40,546 nt of DNA from CAZDKK01 sp964506245 (lineage in GTDB: Bacteria; Eisenbacteria; RBG-16-71-46; CAIMUX01; WJJG01). The stretch spans positions 1-40,546 of the forward strand of contig CAZDKK010000045.1 in the NCBI GenBank assembly GCA_964506245.1. Reading direction: 5' to 3'. Every line of letters begins with the position of its first letter. The stretch's first letter is position 1. Of the stretch, positions 12,201 to 19,104 are shown one piece after another. The notes below the pieces were generated by a model, which made no database searches, had not been told where the DNA came from, and was given only the letters and a program-made list of their open reading frames with translations. The position numbers and the translations under genes were made by a program.

Positions 12201-14175
12201 GCCCGCCTCGGTGACCCCCGCCGCCTTCCGCGTGACCGGGCCCGGCGGGGGCGCCGTGGCTGGGCAGGCGCGGCTCAGCATGGGCGGGCGGGTGATCGCC
12301 TGGACGCCGGATGATTCGCTCGCCTTCGCGACCCTCTATACGGTGACCGCCGACACGCTCCTGGCCGATCTGGCCGGCAACGGCCTCGATCAGCTTCCGG
12401 CAACGGCGGGCCGGCAGCCCTTCACCGGCACCTTCACCACGCAGCTCGAGTCTGTCGCGCCCCGGGTCGTGCGCTCCCGACCGGCAGCGGGGGCCCTGGG
12501 CGTGCTCGTGGGCAGCGCGATCGAGGTCTGCTTCTCCGAGGCGCTGCAGCCAGCGACCGTGCCCGCGGCCTTTCATCTGACCTGCGGCGGGGCACCGGTG
12601 CCAGGCACCGGTGCGCTGGGGGCGGGCGACACGCTGTGGACCTTCGTGCCGGACCGGCCGCTGGCCTTCAGCGCGACCTGCACCATCCAGGTCGACACCA
12701 CGGCGCTCGACCTGTCCGGCAATCTCCTCGATCAGGATCCCGGGGAGCCGCACGCCCAGCCTTTCACCTCCGGCTTCACGACCGAGGCCGACGCCTATGC
12801 GCCCCGCGCGGTGGCCATGGATCCGGATAGCGGCAGCACGAGCGTGGGCGTCCTCGACACGCTGCGCATCACGTTCGACGAGCCGCTGGCGCCGGGTTCG
12901 GTCAGCGCGGCTTCCCTGCGCGTCGAGCTCGCGGGCGGAGGGGTCGTGGCGGGTGGCGCCTGGTTGGAGGAGAACGACACCGTCGCCGCCTGGGCACCCG
13001 AGGACTCCCTCGCCTTCTCCACCGAGTACGTGCTGGTGGCCGACACGCTGCTGACCGACGTGGCCGGCAACGGCCTCGACCAGGACCCCGGCACGCCCGG
13101 TCGCCAGCCCTTCGCGGGGCCCTTCCGCACGCGGATCGAGAACATCCCGCCGCGGGTTCGCGCCTCGGAGCCCGCGGGTGGGGCCACGGGCATCGGCGTC
13201 GGTGCGGTCGTGACGCTCGAGTTCTCCGAGCCGATGGCCGCGGGCAGCGTGGCCGATGCCTTCGCGCTGCGCACGGGCGGGAGTGAGGTCGTCGGCGACG
13301 GGGCGCTCGATCCGGGCGGCACGATCTGGACCTTTGCGCCGGCGGATTCGCTGGAGCGCAGCGCGCTCTACGAAGTCTTCGTCGACACGACCGCGGTCGA
13401 TCTGGTGGGCAACGGACTGGACCAGGATCCCGCCCAGGCCCACCGGCAGCCCTTCGCGATCAGCTTCTCGACTGAGCTCGACACGCTCGCGCCGCGCGTG
13501 ACGGCCACCGAGCCGGCCGATGGAGCCCTCGATGTCGACGTGGACCTGGAAACGGTCCGCCTGGAATTCTCCGAACGGCTGGCGGCGGCCACGGTGACCG
13601 GCGCGGCCGTGACCGTGGCACCCGAGGGAGGACAGGTCCTCGCGGGGGACGTCGAGCTGGTGGAGGGTGACACCGTGGTCGTCTGGAGCGCGCCGGGACC
13701 GCTCGACTTCTCGACGCGCTACCAGGTCACGGCCGACACGACGCTGGCCGACCGGGTGGGCAACCGGCTCGATGACGACCCGCTCACGGCCGGGCGCCAG
13801 CCCTTCGTGGGGTTCTTCACGACGATGGCCGAGAACATCCCGCCGGTGGTCACCGACGTGACGCCCGCCAGCCCGTGGCCGCTCGACGTGCACCCGACGG
13901 TCTTCTTCTCGGAGCCCATGGATTCGCTGTCCCTGAGGGTGCCGGACGCGGTGCAACTCAGGACCAGCGGTGGCGGGGCGGTGCCCTTCACGCTCACGAT
14001 CGCGCCCACGGCCGATCAGGTGACGCTCGTGCCCGAGGCCCCGCTGGCCTCGGCCAGCTCGTACATGCTGTGGGTCACCAGTGCCGCGACCGACACGCTG
14101 GGCAATGCGCTCGACCAGAACCCGAGCGCCCCGGGGTCCCAGTGGTACATGGGGGACTTCTGGACGGTGGAGTGA
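9295..14175 (+). CDS. Giant surface protein with twelve SbsA/Big_5-type Ig-like repeats
   Basis: A 1626-residue protein. ATG 9295 was chosen because it opens a signal sequence (MRRRLIGRVVGSLGLLVVAA) and follows GAAGGTGG; the frame upstream is open but overlaps the previous gene. Cys26 in GLWQC could be lipidated, although the lipobox is atypical. Residues about 30-240 hold a fibronectin-III-like segment (VRWNVVAGASRYTLAW). From about residue 241 to the end there are twelve Ig-like repeats of about 115 residues. Each opens like APRVTATEPADG, carries a T-F-S-E-P-M-type strand and closes with D-x-x-G-N-x-LDQ-P and Q-x-F-x-x-x-FTT. The family (Bacterial Ig-like 5) is found in S-layer and adhesin-like proteins. 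It is the last gene of the envelope operon and ends 4 bp before the convergent DUF362 gene. Confidence 0.92.
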   Translation: MRRRLIGRVVGSLGLLVVAALGLWQCAQDEIAGSTPSGLQFALSLHEPLASLVDSVEIELTRSGESQGADTVAAVGGVFSATLVATTGDGYAVAIYGKGLGGALEPGAMARGVVAYGAARGITLRPGRVTDVDLDLHPAEGHVLQVQGAAGYDTLRVRWNVVAGASRYTLAWHSGEVGTAGSHGDIADTVITLTWGETGLDMPIAGATDSVYFRVRPEFGPRRGVYGPDLLVDLSSWVDLPTLTFLYPGNGLTVEHDTASVWLGFDRPMDLASLVEGVIWNDITGGGAVKYTLEELAPSGSRYRLVPLQGELGYSRQYQVLILTTVTDTLGRRFDASRDSAGLQAAGVRWLTAAYSPLRVLTVLPPAGAGDVDPAAPVRLILNRPVDAATLSDTTCFVTDPLGASLPGSADTAATADTIVWVPDPQLWYETQYTVHATPGLRDRRGRPLDDDPETYPELEPFTSFFTTEAQPPGPIVTSVVPADGARAVATTARVRLTFSEPMNPATVRVPETFKVLQNGIAARQGTLEVDASQKVFTFTPHAPFDLSMRYVVVADSGITNLAGVRLDQDRDHPGYDEFRSYFYTEGPLSVIASVPIEGAQRVDREAQIQLTFSDRVDPATIDAASVRLLRGTAAVACGRALAQDSLALTVTPEEALAYLTTYRLVADTLVAAADGSRLDQIPAQAGKQPFELTFTTEPESINPRVTLVAPADSAVEVDLDVEPAITFSEPVEPSSVRLNTYYLVHVLGPQQTEPVAGTVSLAADSLSATFSPQAALLNGGVYELRATSLITSRFGFRLDQNPAVAGYQDFTSTFTCVPERVAPRVSDSHPRNNTSGNSTTDPVQVLFSEPMDAASVAASFSLSTSGVAVNGTGSLDATGELWTFTLAETLEWSTDYTIAVDTTATDTAGNALDQNAVMPGRQAFQATFTTASDSVGPRVLGMDPPSGSAGAGVAPTDTLRVTLSEALAPASVTPAAFRVTGPGGGAVAGQARLSMGGRVIAWTPDDSLAFATLYTVTADTLLADLAGNGLDQLPATAGRQPFTGTFTTQLESVAPRVVRSRPAAGALGVLVGSAIEVCFSEALQPATVPAAFHLTCGGAPVPGTGALGAGDTLWTFVPDRPLAFSATCTIQVDTTALDLSGNLLDQDPGEPHAQPFTSGFTTEADAYAPRAVAMDPDSGSTSVGVLDTLRITFDEPLAPGSVSAASLRVELAGGGVVAGGAWLEENDTVAAWAPEDSLAFSTEYVLVADTLLTDVAGNGLDQDPGTPGRQPFAGPFRTRIENIPPRVRASEPAGGATGIGVGAVVTLEFSEPMAAGSVADAFALRTGGSEVVGDGALDPGGTIWTFAPADSLERSALYEVFVDTTAVDLVGNGLDQDPAQAHRQPFAISFSTELDTLAPRVTATEPADGALDVDVDLETVRLEFSERLAAATVTGAAVTVAPEGGQVLAGDVELVEGDTVVVWSAPGPLDFSTRYQVTADTTLADRVGNRLDDDPLTAGRQPFVGFFTTMAENIPPVVTDVTPASPWPLDVHPTVFFSEPMDSLSLRVPDAVQLRTSGGGAVPFTLTIAPTADQVTLVPEAPLASASSYMLWVTSAATDTLGNALDQNPSAPGSQWYMGDFWTVE
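10015..14175 (+). repeat. Twelve in-frame Ig-domain repeats of about 345 bp
   Basis: Repeat units begin near 10015, 10366, 10714, 11059, 11401, 11761, 12103, 12460, 12799, 13147, 13489 and 13840. They are divergent at DNA level but share the same strand pattern and the LDQ-P linker. Units 7, 9 and 11 share a variant (V-A-D-T-L-L-x-D-x-A-G-N type), and units 8, 10 and part of 6 share another (W-T-F, V-D-T-T-A). This suggests growth by duplication of domain pairs. Confidence 0.85.
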
Positions 14176-14179
14176 TGCG

Positions 14180-15079
14180 CTACGACTGCAGGTCGACCAC
14201 CGCCACGTCGTCGCCCTGCCAGACGCGGCTGCCCAGTCCCAGCTGCTCGGCCAGGGCGATCTGGGGCAGCTCGTCGGGTGCAAGATCCAGCAGCGTGCCT
14301 CCGAAGGCCTCGACGGCCACCGGATCGACCCCGGCCATGACGACCCGCGGGTGCGCGACGTCGTCGAGGTTGCCGCCCTGCGGGCCATTGCGCAGCAGCA
14401 CGCGCGTGCCGTCCATGACGGTCAGCTTCGGCTTGAAGAAGGCGGCCAACTCCGCGCTGGCGCGCCCCACGTCTTGGTGGAGCTGATTGCGCCGGCCGTC
14501 GATGGCGCCGAACCAGTTCTTCATGCCCAGCGTGGCCCGACAGAGGCCGTGATGCTTGGCGATCGGGGCGTTGATGAGCACATCGGCCGCGAGCACTTCG
14601 CGGAACACGGGCCAGGTGCGGATCAGCTCGCCGCCGATCTGCTCCTCGACCCCGCGCCCCGCGCGCAGGTGAAGGACCTTGGCGCCGGCCGCCTCGGCCG
14701 CGGCGGCGATCCCGCTGTGCACGTAGCAGCGGCGGGCATCATTGCAGGTGTTGTCCATGACCTGCACCTCGCGGGCGCCGGCGGCCAGGGCCAGCGCGAC
14801 CAGCGTGGACACCACCTCGGGGTGGGTGTCGGCGCCCTGCTCCGGGGATCGGTCCCAGCCGATGTTCGGCTTGATGAGAACGGTCTGTCCGCTCTGCACG
14901 AACCGCTCCATGCCGCCCAGGGCGTCGACCGCCGCGCGCGTGAGGGCGCCCGGTTCGCCGTTCCTGGCCAGGGCGCAGCGCGCGGGACCAGCCGCGCGGG
15001 TGCCGCGCGTGAGAACGGGGCCGGCGACCGCGGCGGTGCCGAGGATCTGCAGCATCGCTCTGCGGGAAATGATGGGCAT
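14180..15079 (-). CDS. Tat-exported DUF362-domain protein
   Basis: A 299-residue protein. ATG 15079 follows AGAGGT and opens a twin-arginine-like leader (ISRRAMLQILGTAAVAGPVL), so export in folded form is likely. The body matches DUF362: TVLIKPNIGWD, TLVALALAAGAREVQVMDN, VLINAPIAKHH, TLGMKNWFGAIDG, LTVMDGTRVL, and VVMAGVDPVAVEAFGG. Family members are often annotated as iron-sulfur-associated, but no CxxCxxC ferredoxin cluster is present here, so it is the short form. The biochemical role of DUF362 is not known to me. It converges on the Ig-repeat gene and diverges from the macro-domain gene. Confidence 0.88.
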   Translation of the reverse strand: MPIISRRAMLQILGTAAVAGPVLTRGTRAAGPARCALARNGEPGALTRAAVDALGGMERFVQSGQTVLIKPNIGWDRSPEQGADTHPEVVSTLVALALAAGAREVQVMDNTCNDARRCYVHSGIAAAAEAAGAKVLHLRAGRGVEEQIGGELIRTWPVFREVLAADVLINAPIAKHHGLCRATLGMKNWFGAIDGRRNQLHQDVGRASAELAAFFKPKLTVMDGTRVLLRNGPQGGNLDDVAHPRVVMAGVDPVAVEAFGGTLLDLAPDELPQIALAEQLGLGSRVWQGDDVAVVDLQS

Positions 15080-15207
15080 AGAGACCTCTGTTCCCTTCGT
15101 CGCAAGGGCCGCGCGTGCCCGGCCGTGTGGCCGGTCCGGGCCGGGGCTGGTTACGCCAGGGTAGGCGAGGCGGGCAGAGGTCGCAAGGGCGCAGGGGAGG
15201 GACACCG

Positions 15208-15768
15208 ATGATCGAGCTGAGCTGGGGCCATGGACGCCTGGAACTTGTGCAAGGTGACATTACGTGCGTGCGCGCCGACGCACTGGTGACGGCGGCCAAC
15301 GAGGGTTTGCGGGGTGGGGGCGGGGTCGACGGCGCGATCCACGCCGCGGGCGGACCCCAGATCCTGGCCGAGTGCCGGCGCATCGGCGGTTGCCCCACCG
15401 GCCGAGCGGTGGCCACGCAGGCCGGGAACCTGCCTGCCCGCTGGGTCATCCATGCGGTCGGACCCATCTGGCACGGTGGTACCCAGGGCGAACCCGAGCT
15501 GCTGGCCTCTGCCTATCGCTGCTCCCTGGAGCTGGCCGCTTCACTCGGCGCCCGGTCGATCGCGTTTCCTTCGATCTCGACCGGGGTCTACGGGTACCCG
15601 GTGGGCGCGGCCGCGACCACCGCGCTGGCCACGGTCCTGGCGCACCTCGAGCGCGAGGTGCTACCGGAGCTGGTGCGCTTTGTGCTCTTCGATCCGGCCA
15701 CCCGCGAGGCCTACGAGGTTGCGCTCGAGCGCCACCGGCGGGCTCAAAAGGAGAGAGGCACCAGGTAG
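15208..15768 (+). CDS. Macro-domain protein (ADP-ribose binding or hydrolysing)
   Basis: A 186-residue single macro domain. ATG 15208 follows GGGGAGGG. The ligand-binding blocks are clear: VQGDIT (15-20), VTAANEGLRGGGGVDGAIH (27-45) with N31, and PSISTGVYGYP (121-131). The combination of N31 with the glycine loop and G-V-D fits the MacroD/YmdB-type branch, whose members remove ADP-ribose from proteins or hydrolyse O-acetyl-ADP-ribose; the substrate here is inferred. A G-C stem-loop (CCGGCC-GTGT-GGCCGG, 15119-15134) lies in its upstream region. Its 3' end overlaps the convergent gene by 25 bp. Confidence 0.93.
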   Translation: MIELSWGHGRLELVQGDITCVRADALVTAANEGLRGGGGVDGAIHAAGGPQILAECRRIGGCPTGRAVATQAGNLPARWVIHAVGPIWHGGTQGEPELLASAYRCSLELAASLGARSIAFPSISTGVYGYPVGAAATTALATVLAHLEREVLPELVRFVLFDPATREAYEVALERHRRAQKERGTR

Positions 15769-17084
15769 TCGTCGCCTTCGACCAGCTCGAAGAAGTTCTG
15801 TTCAGCCCCCCCGAGCGGCAGGAGCAGCGGCACACGCGACCGCAGGCCGGCAGCGAAGTCGCCTCCCCACGGGTCGAAGACCACCGTGCGGTCCTCCTCG
15901 GCCAGCAACGCGCGCAAGAGAACGTGGTCGAACTGCGCCGGGTTGGGCACCGTGGGGTCGAAGCCCGCCAGGCTGTCCCGCGCGGCGTAGATCTCCACGC
16001 GCACCTTGGCGGCCGTGGCCAGCGCTGCCCCGAGCAGGGCCCACTCCAGCCGGTCCGCGGAGCCGAGCCGATAGCAGACCTGCGCGTTGCGCGGGTAGTA
16101 GGTCGAGGCCGTCATGGGGCGGGCGACATGGCGCACATGCCCGTTGAGATGATCGAGCACGCCTTGCAGGCGCGCGCGCGAGGAAGGCTGCGCGGCGGCC
16201 AGCGAATCGCCGGTCGCCGCGAACATCCGCTCGGCCTGGGTCAAGAAGGTGGCGCAATGACGCGCGAAAGCCGCCCGCACCGATCCCCACCCCGTGTGCG
16301 AGGTGAAGAGGAAGCGCGGCGCGTCGAGCCGGCTCGGATCCGCCGGTCCGGGCGGGAGATTCCCGGTGAGCAGCTCATACTGGGGCGGCTGAGCGCCCAG
16401 ATGCTCGATGATGCGCGCGTCCGAATTCAGCACACCCAAGCGGGCGTTCATCGCGGCGTTGTGGGTCAGCTTGACATGGCGCTCGATCGTCGGCCCGGCT
16501 GCGTCGGTGAGCGGCACCATGACCCAGTCCGTGGGGAAGAGGCCCGTCGACCAGGGGTTCTTCACCACGTAGGCCAGCTCGATGACGTCGCCGTGCTCCA
16601 GGGGCGGCAGCGTCGCGGCGATCTCGCGGAACGGATCACTCCCGCCGGGCGGCCAGTCCCGCGGCTCCTCCGATTGCCAGCGGCCCTGTTCGACGTGCAG
16701 CGTGTCGTCCCCGCGGAAGATGCGGCAGTGGCGCAGGCCGAAGGTCTCGAGCGTGCGGTCGACCAGCACAGCCAGTCGCTGGACACGGGCGCAGACCGGC
16801 GCCGATGGATCGGCCACATACCAGATCCAGTGTTCCTCTGTGTCGCGGGCACCGTTGCCCAGCATGTGCAGGCTGGTCTGGTGAGCCATCAGCACGAGCG
16901 GGGCCCCGAGGGTATCGGCCTTCTCGCGGCTGAAGAGAATGGCTCTGACCTCGGCATCTTCATAGAAGGCCAGTGCCGGCGCGGCCAGCACCGCACCCGC
17001 GGCCAGCGCGAGCGGAATCGTCCGGCTCCAGCGTCCCAGCGCCCACCCGAATCGCCCCGCGCAGCCCATGCGTCGTGCTCCCAC
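15744..17084 (-). CDS. Exported transglutaminase-like protein (DUF3857 type) lacking the catalytic Cys
   Basis: A 446-residue exported protein. GTG 17084 follows GGGAGGT at short spacing; ATG at 17069 is an alternative. A signal peptide is followed by cleavage near APALA-FYED (residue 40). The central part has a DUF3857-like beta-rich layout (LPPLEHGDVIELAYVVKNPW, VKLTHNAAMN). The C-terminal third follows a transglutaminase core: the helix LEWALLGAALATAAKVRVEIY, then FDHVLLRA with H387 and TVVFDPWGG with D404. Where the family has G-x-C-x-D, this protein reads GSADR (341-345), so the nucleophilic Cys appears lost and the domain is probably a non-enzymatic binding module. It overlaps the macro-domain gene at its 3' end. 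Confidence 0.8.
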   Translation of the reverse strand: MGARRMGCAGRFGWALGRWSRTIPLALAAGAVLAAPALAFYEDAEVRAILFSREKADTLGAPLVLMAHQTSLHMLGNGARDTEEHWIWYVADPSAPVCARVQRLAVLVDRTLETFGLRHCRIFRGDDTLHVEQGRWQSEEPRDWPPGGSDPFREIAATLPPLEHGDVIELAYVVKNPWSTGLFPTDWVMVPLTDAAGPTIERHVKLTHNAAMNARLGVLNSDARIIEHLGAQPPQYELLTGNLPPGPADPSRLDAPRFLFTSHTGWGSVRAAFARHCATFLTQAERMFAATGDSLAAAQPSSRARLQGVLDHLNGHVRHVARPMTASTYYPRNAQVCYRLGSADRLEWALLGAALATAAKVRVEIYAARDSLAGFDPTVPNPAQFDHVLLRALLAEEDRTVVFDPWGGDFAAGLRSRVPLLLPLGGAEQNFFELVEGDDYLVPLSF

Positions 17085-17213
17085 GTTACCTCCCGAACCA
17101 TGTTCCCAGGGCCGCCTCCGGACCGCGGCCGCCTTGCAGGTACCCCCGAAACCGCCAGGAATTCCATTCTACGGAGGCTCTTGCGCCCACTGCAAGCACC
17201 CCGCTTTTTTTGT

Positions 17214-17243
17214 TTGACAGCCGCGACCGCCCCTCCGTTAAAT
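17214..17243 (+). promoter_or_regulatory. Strong sigma-70-type promoter for the acidic protein gene
   Basis: TTGACA (17214-17219), an 18-bp spacer, then TTAAAT (17238-17243). A run of seven T residues just upstream (about 17205-17211) resembles an UP element. A 6-bp inverted repeat (CCGCGA at 17221-17226, TCGCGG at 17243-17248) straddles the -10 box and could be an operator. The start site would be near 17250, giving a leader of about 90 nt. Confidence 0.7.
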
Positions 17244-17339
17244 CGCGGTTGCTCCGCTCGGGACTGGGTATGGGGACCCACATTCCGGGCGGGCACGCAG
17301 GAGCTTCGGCACGGGCGAGCCAGCCAGGAGGATCAAGCC

Positions 17340-17687
17340 ATGTGGGCTCAACCCGACGAGTGGATCAGCCCTCGGGATGACGACGAGTACGAAGACTACG
17401 AGGACGAAGACCTCGACGACGACGAGGACGAGGATCTCGAGGACGAGGACGACATCGATTTCGACGAGGACGACGATCTCGACGATGATCTGCTCGACGA
17501 AGACGAAGAGGATGACGCCGAGGAGGATGATGACCTCGACGACGACCTCGACGACTTCGACGACGAGCCCGACGATGAGGATCTGGACGACGAGCTCGAC
17601 GACGAGGACCTGGACGACGACCTCGACGACCTCGAGGATGATGAGGAATACGGGGACGACTTGGACGATGATGACCTAGATCGCTGA
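17340..17687 (+). CDS. Extremely acidic low-complexity protein
   Basis: A 115-residue protein in which 81 residues (70%) are Asp or Glu; after a short start (MWAQPDEWISPR) it is almost all D/E with spaced Leu, Phe and Tyr. ATG 17340 has a perfect AGGAGG eight bases upstream, and there is a strong promoter at 17214-17243, so expression is well supported despite the simple sequence. Acidic tails of this kind occur in RNA polymerase delta, nucleic-acid mimics, chaperones and cation-binding proteins, but there is no folded domain here to choose between them. The PP2C gene follows after 39 bp with no visible terminator, so the two may be cotranscribed. The reverse strand has a Ser-rich open frame that is only a shadow. 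Confidence 0.8.
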   Translation: MWAQPDEWISPRDDDEYEDYEDEDLDDDEDEDLEDEDDIDFDEDDDLDDDLLDEDEEDDAEEDDDLDDDLDDFDDEPDDEDLDDELDDEDLDDDLDDLEDDEEYGDDLDDDDLDR

Positions 17688-17726
17688 GCCCCGGAGGGAT
17701 CGGACGAAAGGCTGGTCGGCGGCATC

Positions 17727-18587
17727 ATGGGTTCGAGCCTGGCGTGGGCGATGATGTGTGATCGGGGCACGATGCGCTCCGAGAACCAGGACGCCACGCT
17801 GATGATCGCCGGCGGGACGATCGTGACCCTACCGGCTGCTGACCGCGCCCGTGACGCGACGGGCGGGTCGGCAGCCTTTTCTGTTGGGCCCGGGAGCGCC
17901 GGCTGCCCTGTGCTGGCCGCGGTGGCCGACGGGATGGGCGGACCGCCGGGAGGCGCGCAGGCGAGCCAGGTGATCGTGCGCACGATCGCGGATCGGCTGC
18001 CGAGCACGGCGGTGGATGACCCGCTGCTCTTCCTGCGGGGGCTGCTGGAGGAGAGCGACCGCGCCGTCTTCGCCCTGGCGGAGCGCCACGGGCTGACCGG
18101 CATGGGCAGTACCTGCACGCTGCTGATGCTCCAGGATGGACACGCCCACCTCTGTCATGTCGGCGACTCCCGCTGCTACCGCATCCGGCCGGCCGAGGGG
18201 ATGATGAGCCAGTGGAGCCGCGACCAGAACGTGGCCGCCGAGATGGTGCAACAGGGATTGCTGAGCGCGGACGAGGCCCGCCACCACCGGGCGAGCCACA
18301 CGCTGACGCAGGCCGTTGGATTGGGCAAGACGCTCGAGCCGCACTGCGACTCCGCGGCGCTGACCCCCGACGGGCAGGAGGTGTTCCTGCTCTGTTCGGA
18401 CGGCCTCCTGCGGGTCTTCGGCGATGACGAGATCCTGGCCCTGGTCCGAGATCGCGTCGTGGCGCCGAACGCGAAGATCAGCGGGGCGAGCGACCTGATC
18501 ACGATCGCACGGGACCTGGTCGGGCTCGCCAACCGCCGCGGGAGCCCGGACAACATCAGCGTGGTTCTGCTGCGTCTCTCTCCGTGA
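17727..18587 (+). CDS. PP2C-family serine/threonine protein phosphatase
   Basis: A 286-residue cytoplasmic phosphatase of the PPM/PP2C family. The metal-binding and catalytic blocks are complete: RSENQD (17-22), VADGMGG (66-72), GSTCTLLML (127-135), HVGDSRCYR (144-152), CSDGL (223-227) and PDNISVVLL (274-282). The length suits a stand-alone bacterial PP2C (Stp-like). A 25-residue insert rich in Gly and Ala (about 38-60) sits before the first metal block. ATG 17727 has no strong SD; Met9 or Met10 are possible starts. It probably reverses phosphorylation by a Hanks-type kinase, but no such kinase is in this window. Its 3' end overlaps the convergent methyltransferase gene by 32 bp. Confidence 0.93.
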   Translation: MGSSLAWAMMCDRGTMRSENQDATLMIAGGTIVTLPAADRARDATGGSAAFSVGPGSAGCPVLAAVADGMGGPPGGAQASQVIVRTIADRLPSTAVDDPLLFLRGLLEESDRAVFALAERHGLTGMGSTCTLLMLQDGHAHLCHVGDSRCYRIRPAEGMMSQWSRDQNVAAEMVQQGLLSADEARHHRASHTLTQAVGLGKTLEPHCDSAALTPDGQEVFLLCSDGLLRVFGDDEILALVRDRVVAPNAKISGASDLITIARDLVGLANRRGSPDNISVVLLRLSP

Positions 18588-19104
18588 GCCTCCGGCGGAG
18601 GATTTCGAAGAGCACCACGCCGACGCTGGTGGCCACGTTCAGCGAGTTCTTGCGCCCGAACATCGGAATCTCGATCACCTGGTCGGCGAGCTCCAGCACC
18701 GGCACCGCGACACCGGCCACCTCGTGCCCGAAGACCAGGGCCGTGTCGACCGGATACTCCACCCCGGTGTAGGGCACGCTGCGATTGGTCAGCTCCACCG
18801 CCAGGACGCGGTAGCCCCGCGCCCGCAGCTCCTTCACCACCTCGACGGTGGAGAGGTGGTGACTCCAGGGCACGGCGGTTTCGGCCCCCAGGGCCGTCTT
18901 GAGCAGCTGCGGATTGGGGGGCAGGGCCGTGATGCCCGCCAGGTACAGGTGGCGTACGCCGGCCGCGTCGCAGGTCCGGAAGATCGAGCCCACGTTGAGG
19001 GCGCTGCGGATGTTGTCGAGTACGACGACCGGGCCCCGCTCGGCGAAGGCCGGCGGGGACTGTGGCCGATCCTTGCGGCGCACGCTCCAGCCGCCGCCGG
19101 TCAT
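18556..19104 (-). CDS. SpoU/TrmH-family RNA 2'-O-methyltransferase
   Basis: A 182-residue SPOUT methyltransferase. Motif 1 is LDNIRSALNVGSIFRTCDA (29-47, with N37 and R43), motif 2 is ALVFGHEVAGV (122-132) and motif 3 is IEIPMFGRKNSLNVATS (144-160). These form the trefoil-knot SAM site and dimer interface. It lacks the N-terminal substrate-binding domain of RlmB or TrmH, so it is the short form and its RNA target cannot be read from sequence. ATG 19104 overlaps the stop of the aminotransferase gene (ATGA), so it should be translated by coupling. Its downstream neighbour PP2C is convergent. Confidence 0.93.
   Translation of the reverse strand: MTGGGWSVRRKDRPQSPPAFAERGPVVVLDNIRSALNVGSIFRTCDAAGVRHLYLAGITALPPNPQLLKTALGAETAVPWSHHLSTVEVVKELRARGYRVLAVELTNRSVPYTGVEYPVDTALVFGHEVAGVAVPVLELADQVIEIPMFGRKNSLNVATSVGVVLFEILRRRLTERDAAEPR

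Noticed and set aside
11035..14388. A 1117-codon frame antisense to the Ig-repeat gene
   Set aside because: The plus strand shows twelve matching Ig units, so the antisense frame is the shadow of repeated codons.
15115..15207. Longer N-terminus for the macro-domain protein
   Set aside because: The extra residues are Arg/Gly-rich, without an SD, whereas ATG 15208 has GGGGAGGG and starts right at the macro fold.
17396..18118. A Ser/Arg-rich frame opposite the acidic protein and PP2C genes
   Set aside because: Poly-Ser is the reverse reading of GAC/GAG/GAT codons; the plus strand has promoter, SD and PP2C motifs.
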